Part shown: piece by piece, positions 18,442-26,309 of the stretch | Position numbering within the stretch: position 1 is the stretch's first letter | How the letters are laid out: the number at the start of each line of letters is the position of its first letter | Assembly (NCBI GenBank): GCA_019918135.1 | Contig: WBZZ01002624.1 | Coordinates: 86,001-150,000, forward strand | Length of the DNA: 64,000 bases | Origin: Paulinella micropora | Lineage: Eukaryota > Cercozoa > Imbricatea > Euglyphida > Paulinellidae | Direction: 5' to 3' | The notes under the pieces: generated by a model | What the model saw: the letters and a program-made list of their open reading frames with translations, nothing else | Told to the model about the DNA's origin: nothing | Databases searched by the model: none | Translations under genes and position numbers: made by a program

Positions 18442-18768
18442 ATGGTAGTTAAAACAACTCGTGTTGAAGTCATTCCAACAATCGGCAAACGAACTATTAA
18501 CTCAAGCACAAACATGGCTGGAGGCAAAAAGAAGACTGGTCGCAAGAAGAAGCAAGGAGGCAAGGGACAGGCTGGCGGTAAAATTAACTGGCAAAAAGTT
18601 GGCAAAACCGCAATGGCCGTTGATAAATTTCTTCGCGGTAATAAGTTAATCTCAAGGACTGCGGGAGCATTAAGTAGTGTCGGGGTTCCTTACGCTGGTA
18701 GTGTTGGTGCTGTAGCATCAAGACTGGGGTATGGTAAGCAGAGAGGACGCGGCGCCTTGAAGTTCTAA
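18442..18768 (+). CDS. Small basic core-like protein
   Basis: This 108-residue protein has a Lys/Arg/Gly-rich N half (GGKKKTGRKKKQGGKGQ) and a small-residue hydrophobic C half, and ends GRGALKF. The pattern resembles DNA-condensing core or membrane-lytic internal proteins of adenoviruses and related elements, but there is no firm homology. It lies between the ATPase and the coiled-coil gene. The terminal LKF recalls the FLKF end of the charged protein. Confidence 0.6.
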   Translation: MVVKTTRVEVIPTIGKRTINSSTNMAGGKKKTGRKKKQGGKGQAGGKINWQKVGKTAMAVDKFLRGNKLISRTAGALSSVGVPYAGSVGAVASRLGYGKQRGRGALKF

Positions 18769-18798
18769 AAAAAAATAATATGATATAACACAGAAGTA

Positions 18799-18816
18799 TT
18801 TTTTTGTTGATATACA
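18799..18816 (+). promoter_or_regulatory. Putative viral promoter motif
   Basis: A T-run followed by GTTGATATACA ends at the ATG of 18817. It matches the motif before 2276 and 24143. Confidence 0.35.
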
Positions 18817-20112
18817 ATGGTCGCTAAGACTAAAAATGTGAAAAGGGCAAAAGTCCGTCCGCCGCGGGTTTATAGAAATAAAAGCGGGAAGCCGTATATT
18901 ATCCAGAAGGGTAAAAAATATTATCTTAATTTTGGTAAAAAGACAAATGATATGAGCACACTTCAAATTGTTAAACTTTTTATGAAATACTTAAGCAGAC
19001 CAAAATCAAAGCGAGCACCTAAGCGAAAAGAAGACTTAAGAAAAGTCCAGAGTTTGTCGGAGATTGAGCAAAATACTAGAACCGCCATTAATGACCACTT
19101 AGACAAACTCAGAAAGGAGAAATACGAAAAGATTGATGAGATTGACCAAAAAGAGAAAAAAGCACGAGTTGATGCTGAAGAAGAAAAGAAGAGGCAAGAA
19201 AGAAAAGACATAGCAGATGCTAAGGAAAGGCAGGATGAGTTAGCAAGGATACACCGCAATGAACTATCCGATATCAAGCAACGACAAGAAAAAAAAGCCA
19301 GAGAACTAAGAAGGGAGCAAAAACTCATAGATGATGTAAAATATGAAGAAGATAGAAAAAATAGGATACAAGCATTACCACCGCCACCACAATATCAATA
19401 TATTATGCCACCACAGCAGGGGCAACCACAAGCACCGCCATTAGGAGCACCACAACAAGCACCGCCATTAGGAGCACCACCACAAGCACCGCCATTACCT
19501 AATTTAGGATATGAAACACCATTGAAAACGAAAGAGCAATATGAGGAAGAAAAAAAGCAAAAGCAGAAAGATATTGAAACACTGAAATTAGCGGGATATA
19601 CATATAAATTCATTAAAAAGATGAGTCTCAAAGACTTACAAAAAGCCAGTCAAGATATTCAGATGGCTATAGCCACAGCAACGACTTTAGAAGAACAGAA
19701 AAAATTAGCAGAAGAATATAAAGAAAAACTTGAAAAGGAAAAAAAGAAAGCGGAAGAAAGTGGTAAGCATCTTGAAAATTTACAAATTAATCAATTTTTA
19801 ATCTCTGCATTTTCAAAAACTTATCACCCAAACATTACTATAAAAGAGTTAGCACAGGCTTTAAAAAAGAGACTAGATAGTGATGGACATAAAAAATTAA
19901 ATTACAAAGACACTTCAAAGTGGATTATTGACATGATTAAAAGGTTTAATATTGATGTTGGAAATGAAAAGGAAAACGTAAAAAGAAAAGTAGCGGATTA
20001 TGCTAGATATGAAGAGTATATGGGTATTAATGAGCAAAAAGGTAGTGGAGCGAAGACATTAGAAGAATTAATTGATAAAGTATTTTCAATAGCGAAAATA
20101 AAAAATATTTAA
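18817..20112 (+). CDS. Large basic coiled-coil protein with Pro-rich linker
   Basis: This 431-residue protein has three parts. Residues 1-60 are very basic with a KxYYLNFGKK-like segment. About 80-185 form a long charged coiled coil. About 187-230 are a linker with three APPLGAP-type repeats. The rest is helical, with a second coiled coil and a globular C-terminal region. It lies between the core-like protein and the protease, so a virion-associated, perhaps DNA-binding or scaffold role is plausible. No named family is recognised. Confidence 0.7.
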   Translation: MVAKTKNVKRAKVRPPRVYRNKSGKPYIIQKGKKYYLNFGKKTNDMSTLQIVKLFMKYLSRPKSKRAPKRKEDLRKVQSLSEIEQNTRTAINDHLDKLRKEKYEKIDEIDQKEKKARVDAEEEKKRQERKDIADAKERQDELARIHRNELSDIKQRQEKKARELRREQKLIDDVKYEEDRKNRIQALPPPPQYQYIMPPQQGQPQAPPLGAPQQAPPLGAPPQAPPLPNLGYETPLKTKEQYEEEKKQKQKDIETLKLAGYTYKFIKKMSLKDLQKASQDIQMAIATATTLEEQKKLAEEYKEKLEKEKKKAEESGKHLENLQINQFLISAFSKTYHPNITIKELAQALKKRLDSDGHKKLNYKDTSKWIIDMIKRFNIDVGNEKENVKRKVADYARYEEYMGINEQKGSGAKTLEELIDKVFSIAKIKNI

Positions 20113-20135
20113 TCCGCAAAGATTGGAAACACACA

Positions 20136-20923
20136 ATGAATAAAAAGGACTTTGTAAAAACTCTAACTAGCAAAATGACGATATACCCAAATGTTGATAA
20201 ACAAGTTTCAAATGATTTAAATGTTGATGAAGGTATGCCCCAACCGCTACCCCGAGTGTAGCGGAGACACCGCTACCACAGCCATTAGAGACACAACCAC
20301 AGCAACCAGAGCCAGAGGAGGGAATTTCACCCCCTACCATACCCCCGAGCGTCGCGGAGACGCCACAACCACAGCAACCTGAGCCAGACAAAACACAGCC
20401 AGAGCCACCAGACGAACAACAGGGTGAGGGGCGGGGACTAATGACTTATGAAATAGACGACATAATGAAAAAATATGGATGGTATCTCGGAGCAATAGCC
20501 AGTGATGAAATCTATAAGTTGAAGCCCGGAAGCAGAAAGCGATACGGATTTATTATGAATTTGGACAATCACAAACAAGCGGGGTCTCATTGGATTGCAA
20601 TATGGGTAAGTCTGGATAAAGACAGGAGTGTTGAAGTGTATGACCCTTTGGCTGAATATCAACCGACTGAAGACTTTCAACAACAAATGAAACAACTAAT
20701 AGATAAAAGCCACCCAGATAGTTATTTATTGATGAAGGTCAATCAAGTAAAACAACAATCTGATACGAGCGACACATGTGGATGGCACTCAATGCGGTTT
20801 CTTTTAGAGCGAGCAAAAGGAGTGCGATTTAAATTTGCTAGTGGCTATACAGACTTAAAAGAAGACGAAGCGGAAAAATTGAAAGCACAGAATGGTTATG
20901 GTAATTTTGATACATACATTTGA
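20136..20923 (+). CDS. Adenovirus-type maturation cysteine protease, frameshifted near the N terminus
   Basis: Counting from the in-frame ATG at 20441, His50 (SHWIAIW), Asp68 (VYDPL), Gln105 and Cys113 (DTCGWHSM) form the catalytic set of the C5/Ulp1-like proteases that cleave capsid precursors in adenoviruses, Polintons and virophages. Upstream sequence in the same frame is a Pro/Gln/Glu-rich linker with PSVAETP repeats. A separate 41-codon frame from ATG 20136 precedes it. The two fit together if one base is missing from the C4 run at 20238-20241. The catalytic domain itself is unbroken. The true start is either 20136 or 20441. Confidence 0.88.
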
Positions 20924-20981
20924 TATTTTCTAATATATAGATTTTTGAGGTTGTAGGTGGTTTTTATAAAAAGCACCTACG

Positions 20982-21794
20982 ATGGAGTACAAGGGAGGAA
21001 GAAGTTCGGGTATATACTACATAAATAGTACAAATAGAATAACGGGAACAGACAGCGACTTTACACACGAAGTCAATATGAAGGGGCTAGACAATCCAAC
21101 TCACTGCAAAATTCTTCATATTTATGTGCCGAAATCGTATTACTCTGTGGCTTCACCATATAATACTTTTACATTATCCGAAGACGGGTATGAGGCTTTA
21201 ATTACAATACCTGAAGGAAACTACACAATGAACAACTTAAAAAATAAACTATCTGAGATATTGACGGCAGACAGCCCGAATGACTATACTTATGTTGTCT
21301 CAAGCAACAATACAAACACGGAAGCGGAGGATGGCAAATTAACATTCAGTGTGTCAAATAACGGAGGTATTCAACCGCGGTTTATATTTGATGCTGATAC
21401 ACGTATTCATGAGGTAATGGGTTTTGATAGAAATTCAACATATTTCTTTGCTAATGATTTTATTAAATCTCCAAATGTAATTATTTTAACTGGTGAAAAA
21501 ACTTTGTATCTTCAATCGGATTTGGTGAATGAAGGTGATAATAATGTGCTACAAGAAATATACACAGCCAACGAAATTCCTTTCGGCTCTGTCATTTATG
21601 ATGGAAGCGGGTCTGAGTATGGTAAAACATTGTCCGCTAATTCAAACAATGTATTCAGGTTTTACTTGACAGACGAAAATGACCAAGCGATTAATCTTAA
21701 TGGTTTGGGTATCGTTATGACATTATTGGTTTATCGTGAAACTAATTATTTTAGTTTATTTAATTCATTCTTCAATTTGTTAAAGGCGAGGTAA
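20982..21794 (+). CDS. mCP: Minor capsid (penton) protein
   Basis: This 270-residue protein begins with a Tyr/Ser/Asn-rich segment (SSGIYYINSTNRI) followed by a region on capsid-protein contact strands (HCKILHIYVPKSYYSV) and an EGNYTMNNLKNKL helix. That order is typical of the single jelly-roll minor capsid proteins of Polinton-like viruses, which form the pentons at the capsid vertices. It lies between protease and GIY-YIG/major capsid genes. The gene is intact. The assignment rests on sequence character and synteny. Confidence 0.75.
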   Translation: MEYKGGRSSGIYYINSTNRITGTDSDFTHEVNMKGLDNPTHCKILHIYVPKSYYSVASPYNTFTLSEDGYEALITIPEGNYTMNNLKNKLSEILTADSPNDYTYVVSSNNTNTEAEDGKLTFSVSNNGGIQPRFIFDADTRIHEVMGFDRNSTYFFANDFIKSPNVIILTGEKTLYLQSDLVNEGDNNVLQEIYTANEIPFGSVIYDGSGSEYGKTLSANSNNVFRFYLTDENDQAINLNGLGIVMTLLVYRETNYFSLFNSFFNLLKAR

Positions 21795-21830
21795 TTTAAT
21801 TTAAATATAAGATATAATATATGAATAAAT

Positions 21831-22484
21831 ATGACAGAAAGATATAAAAAAGGAAAAATTTATCGTATTGTATCTAGCGAGGGAAAACAATACATAGGAA
21901 GTACTTGTGTTCCTTTATCAAAGCGATTTTTTGAACATAAGAGTAAAGCCAAGACAAGACTAAGCACTCCGCTGTTTAAATACTTCAATAATATAGGATG
22001 GGAACATGCTTGTATAGTGCTTGTTGAAGAATACCCATGCGATAATAAAGAGCAATTGTTATCAAGAGAGCAACATTGGATTGAGCAATTAAAACCAGAA
22101 TTAAATAGTTATGATGCCGATGGCGAATGCGAACATGGAAAATATAAATATTATTGTGTTTTGTGTAAAGGAAAAGGAATATGTGAGCATTCAAAGAGAG
22201 AGGAAAGGTGTGTTGAATGTAAGGAAACTCAAATATGTATCCACGACAAAATAAAGTCAAGATGTGTTGAATGTAAAGGAAATAGTATATGTATCCACCA
22301 AAAAAGGAAAGATATATGTAAAGAATGTAAGACGAACAACTTTTGCGAACACAACAAACAAAAAGGACATTGTGCGGAATGTGGTGCATGGCGATGTGAA
22401 ACTTGTAATATAAAACTTAGTAGTAAGCAAAGTTTTCATAATCATATTACTTCAAAAAGGCACATTAATAAGATTGATGAATAA
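21831..22484 (+). CDS. GIY-YIG endonuclease fused to five Cys/His knuckles and a C2H2 finger
   Basis: This 217-residue protein has a GIY-YIG nuclease at residues 8-90: GKIY at 8-11, YIG at 21-23, Arg32, His36 and Glu80. Then come five units of C-x-H followed by C-x2-C, starting at Cys100, Cys118, Cys136, Cys154 and Cys172 with a period of 18 residues, and a C2H2-like finger at 189-211. GIY-YIG enzymes cut DNA; the metal-binding repeats probably provide target recognition. It sits between the minor and major capsid genes, an unusual slot, and lies within the cassette shared with element A. Confidence 0.88.
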   Translation: MTERYKKGKIYRIVSSEGKQYIGSTCVPLSKRFFEHKSKAKTRLSTPLFKYFNNIGWEHACIVLVEEYPCDNKEQLLSREQHWIEQLKPELNSYDADGECEHGKYKYYCVLCKGKGICEHSKREERCVECKETQICIHDKIKSRCVECKGNSICIHQKRKDICKECKTNNFCEHNKQKGHCAECGAWRCETCNIKLSSKQSFHNHITSKRHINKIDE

Positions 22485-22579
22485 TCAATAATTATTTTAG
22501 AATTATTTATTTTTTTCTATAAATATATTCTCGTGAATTAGTTAATCTACGCTACTTCAAAAAAAAAACAAAAGCAAAA

Positions 22580-24085
22580 ATGCCAGTAATGTATGGTGGT
22601 GAGTTGATCCATCAGACTAAGGAACTGTTGTCAGGAAAGTATGAATTAAATAAACTTACCAGCCGTGAAGGGTCGGCAAATGTGAATCTCACTACTGCTG
22701 GAGGTCTGGAAAGCACATTTGAAATTCCTACCCGTCCTTTGAACCTTGCGAGGTCTGTGTTGCGATTTACTTACACACCAACAGGCAATGGTGCTAATAC
22801 ATACAATCGTATTTTTATGGATTGTCTGTCTATGATTAAAACGATTGAACTTCGTAGCCGAAGCGGGCAGTATCTGTGTAATCTTCAACATGTTGGAAAT
22901 TACACTAAGATGATTTGGAAACCTGAGATTAGTTTTGAAAAATTTAAGGCCTTGGAAAATCACGGAGACTATGATACCGCGACAGAAGGCAAAACTGGCT
23001 CTGGTGCGATGCTTCAAAAGTGTAATGTTGGAAAGATTGTTGTAGGAAGTAGAACTGAAAAGAAGGCAATTGGCGATGCTGTTGATACTGCTGGACTCAT
23101 AACAGCAGTTAATAATTACTATAAAGTCCCGAGTGTGAATGCTCGGCGTTTTAACGACAGCGCGACTGCTACAAGCGGTGCGGGAAATTACAACCTTGTT
23201 AATGTAGATTATGATGAGGCGAAGTATGTTGAAGGTGGTAGTAATAATGGTGCAGACCCTGTTATCAGTGTTAAACCTCCTTTGGGAATGCTATTTGGAA
23301 CAATTTTTGAACTGGATAAGACAACCGGTTTCAATGAAATTTTGGATATGCGTATTGTGTGGGAGGCAACCAATCGTACTTTCTTCTATGGAACTGATGT
23401 TAGTGCTATCTCTGCTGGTGCTGCAGCAAATGCTGTTGGTGCTACTATTTCTGATTTGAATTTGTTTCTCGCCGTGGAAACTGATCCTAATGTTATTCTT
23501 GGTGTCCAACAGAAAATCGCTGGTGAAGGCTTTCCTTTTAAGATTGAATATCCCATTGCTTGGAAACAAAATCTTCAAACAGGACAGCAAAATTTTGTCA
23601 TAAAGATGAACCGCTCACAGGGTGAAAGAATTCGTCGTATTTATACTTCCGCTTTCAACAATACTGAGACTTCTTACACTGCTTTTGATAATGATAATAG
23701 AACTGATGGTGTTGCAGCCCCAAATACTGCTTCAAAGAAAATTAAGACGTACTACACAACCCTTGATGGAACTCGTCTTCAACAATTTGATGTTGATACT
23801 TTGAAGAATGAGGATTATATGCTTTTGAAAAATAAATTAAAGGGGAGTGCCATTTTGAATTCAAATGTGTATCACTATAACTGGTTTCATGTTGATTCCT
23901 TTGATAATAACCGCCCGCTGTGCGATAAGGATACCGACGGCTATGAGGTAAGCGGTCTGAGCCTTGACACTGAGAGACGATATGAATTCTCTTCAACCAC
24001 TGCGGGAAACAATCTCAATCACTACACATTTGCAATTCTTCAACGAAGTGTGCTTGTGAAGGGGATTGAAATTTTGATGAGTTAG
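22580..24085 (+). CDS. MCP: Major capsid protein, Polinton type (element B copy)
   Basis: This is an intact 501-residue protein, one residue different from the element A copy (Thr for Ile, codon at 23324-23326). Its length, strand-rich composition and position among penton, ATPase and protease genes fit the double jelly-roll capsid family. Its leader holds CTATAAATATATTC and an A10 run just before the ATG, a likely late promoter. It is transcribed in the same direction as the other morphogenesis genes. Confidence 0.82.
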   Translation: MPVMYGGELIHQTKELLSGKYELNKLTSREGSANVNLTTAGGLESTFEIPTRPLNLARSVLRFTYTPTGNGANTYNRIFMDCLSMIKTIELRSRSGQYLCNLQHVGNYTKMIWKPEISFEKFKALENHGDYDTATEGKTGSGAMLQKCNVGKIVVGSRTEKKAIGDAVDTAGLITAVNNYYKVPSVNARRFNDSATATSGAGNYNLVNVDYDEAKYVEGGSNNGADPVISVKPPLGMLFGTIFELDKTTGFNEILDMRIVWEATNRTFFYGTDVSAISAGAAANAVGATISDLNLFLAVETDPNVILGVQQKIAGEGFPFKIEYPIAWKQNLQTGQQNFVIKMNRSQGERIRRIYTSAFNNTETSYTAFDNDNRTDGVAAPNTASKKIKTYYTTLDGTRLQQFDVDTLKNEDYMLLKNKLKGSAILNSNVYHYNWFHVDSFDNNRPLCDKDTDGYEVSGLSLDTERRYEFSSTTAGNNLNHYTFAILQRSVLVKGIEILMS

Positions 24086-24142
24086 AAAAAAGAAATAAAA
24101 AAGAAAAAAGAAATTATTTTTTTTTGTTTATATACACAAGAG

Positions 24143-25391
24143 ATGACTACTCACCAGAGAAACTTAATCGCACAAAATCCAGACGGAGATTTTATAAATG
24201 TCAAAGTTGGATATGATGGTAATATTGAAACCAATAATATGAAAACCGCTTTCGGCGAAGCACTAACAAGCCAACTTACGCCAGTTGTTCAGGAAATTTT
24301 TCCGTACACCATTAATACCCGAATATGGTCATTAACTCAGACAAATGCGAGTGTTTCTTTCAATAGTAATAATATTGGCAGAATTAGCAACTCAAGCAAA
24401 GAATACTTCAACCGCTATCCTAACAAGTAAAAGAAGAATAAAATATCGGACGGGTATGGGTGTTGTTGGTCGCTTTACTGCTATATGGACAACTGATGGC
24501 ACAAAAGACTATTATTCATGTGTAGGAATTGGTGAAAGTGATTTTTCAAATGGTTTTTATTTTTATAAAACTAATGTCGGGATGCGCATTCTACAAGCCA
24601 AAGGAGGGGCAACAACTTATATTCAACAAGCAAACTGGGATGACCCGTGCAATGGAACAAAAGATATGCCTGTTATTGATTGGAGTAAAGGAAATGTATT
24701 CCAAATTCAATTTCAATATTTAGGCTTTGGTGCTATAAGGTTTTCTATTGAAAATCCTACGACAGGCGAATTTCAATTAGTCCATACAATTAAGTATGCA
24801 AATGCCAACACAGGTGTAAGTCTAAGAAACACTACTTTACCATTTACCGCACTAATGAGGAATGATGCTTCTACCGGAATTCAAACTCTTAAAACAGCAA
24901 GTGTTGGATTATTTATTGAAGGAAGTAATACAATAAACACAAGTATAACAAACGAAGTGGAAGGAAGTAAAGCAGCAAACACAACTGAAAGCCCTATTAT
25001 TAGTATCAGGAATAAAGCAACATTTGATGCGGGCGGTGCAAATTTAACAAATTATTCAAATGTTTATCCCACTTTGATAAGTATTACGAATGAAGATACT
25101 AAGTCAAATGTTGTCAGAATGGTATTAAATGGAACACTAACTGGAGCAGGTTTTGCAGATGTTGATTCTAAGTATTCAATTGTAGATACTGACACAAAGG
25201 CGAGTGCTATCGCAAACGGAACGATAATTTTTAAACTATATGTAAATAGTGCTTCAACTCAACAAATCAATCTTAGAAGTTATGATATATACCTATCACC
25301 GAGTGATGTATTGACTTTTACACAGAAGTCTGTCTCTGCTGGTGGAGGAGGAAATGTCAATATTATTGCTAACTTCGTTGAGGATCAGTGA
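24143..25391 (+). CDS. Fibre-like virion protein interrupted by a frameshift (element B copy)
   Basis: It has the same structure as 2276-3524: a first frame 24143-24430 and a second frame from about 24345 to 25391 in the +1 register. Apart from two changed residues in the second part, the copies are the same, and the break is identical. The protein resembles viral receptor-binding or surface proteins by its N-terminal motif order and Asn/Thr-rich body. It directly follows the major capsid gene, 58 bp downstream. Confidence 0.6.
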
Positions 25392-25432
25392 TACAGAAAG
25401 CAAAAAAATTAATTGAATAAAATATCAATGAT

Positions 25433-25938
25433 TCAAATAATTTTTTTTATGTCATCCACATTTTGGCACCACTGCTGTTGAACTAACCATTCAAGGTATG
25501 GTTTATCAATTTTGGCTACATCTTCAATGTTTTTGTGTGCATATTTTCCATATTGAAGAACAACATCTTTCTTTAATATACATCCTTCTTCTGTACATTC
25601 TATAGCAGTCTCTTTATCACCTACGGATGTAGCAGTCGCTATTTCTTCTCCTACATTCGCCTTTATTTCCGTGATACCTGTCTCTTTTAAATCACTCGCC
25701 TTAAAAGGAGTGCTCTCTTCTTGCTGACCGAAGGTCGCATCTTCAACTACGTTGGAGTTGTCCGTTATGGTCTCCAATGGAATAACTACTTTAAAATTGT
25801 CGTCGCGGGGTTTGTATTGCTCATAGAAAGAAACAATATCAGGCTTAGTCCATTTAATCGTCGGCTTTTAATAGAAACATCAAGGTTCCATTTTTCAATT
25901 TCATTCAAGTAGTCTTGTTTGGTGATGAGGTCAGTCAT
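25433..25938 (-). CDS. GKYxxK-motif protein 1, frameshifted
   Basis: ATG 25936-25938 opens a frame that is diverted at an A4 run (T4 on the plus strand, 25866-25869). The neighbouring frame then continues to 25433. The C terminus has YGKYAHKNIEDVAKIDKPYLEWL, matching the FGKYKGK...DxxYLxWL module found at the C terminus of ExoX-like nucleases and in small phage proteins. The second copy follows at 25966-26253. This strand switch marks the start of the replication block. Function is unproven; DNA binding or exonuclease assistance is plausible. Confidence 0.6.
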
Positions 25939-25965
25939 CTTATATTATTATATTATTATTTTTTA

Positions 25966-26253
25966 TTATAAATATTGTTTTACTTCACTTTTAATGTCAG
26001 TAAATTTATCAAACCACGGCTGTTTCATAACCCATTCAAGGTATGGTTTATCAATAGTTGCAACATCTTGAATTTTCTTACCTTTATACTTACCAAATGG
26101 AAAAGTATCCTTTGGCTTGCCTTCTCTACTTTTTTCAATTGCCTTAATTTCTTCGTCAATCATCTGTTGGACATCTCTTACTGAAAAGAATTCCTTATTC
26201 TTCTCAATTGAAAGTCGTCTAAATTTTTCAGATAGTCTGGTGAGGGTTGTCAT
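25966..26253 (-). CDS. GKYxxK-motif protein 2
   Basis: I take the ATG at 26251-26253 because a TATATAG box lies just upstream; a longer frame reaches 26307. About 95 residues end in FPFGKYKGKKIQDVATIDKPYLEWV, the same module as the neighbour at 25433. The pair is a tandem duplication next to the polymerase. The N half is helical and charged. An ExoX C-terminal-like role in DNA metabolism is the best guess. Confidence 0.65.
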   Translation of the reverse strand: MTTLTRLSEKFRRLSIEKNKEFFSVRDVQQMIDEEIKAIEKSREGKPKDTFPFGKYKGKKIQDVATIDKPYLEWVMKQPWFDKFTDIKSEVKQYL

Positions 26254-26309
26254 TGGTCTATATAGAGTGGTAAAAAATTTATTGAAAAAAAAATAATTAT
26301 TTATCATCT

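Larger units (their letters stand above)
21868..25418 (+). repeat. 3.55-kb capsid cassette, copy in element B
   Basis: Direct repeat of 1-3551 at about 99.8% identity by eye. After 25418 element B continues with its replication genes while element A switches to an inverted tail-fibre fragment. Confidence 0.95.

Noticed and set aside
1-25418. Head-to-tail tandem of one viral genome with a 21.9-kb period
   Set aside because: The repeat stops at 3551/25418 and the flanking sequence differs completely; A and B also have different termini.
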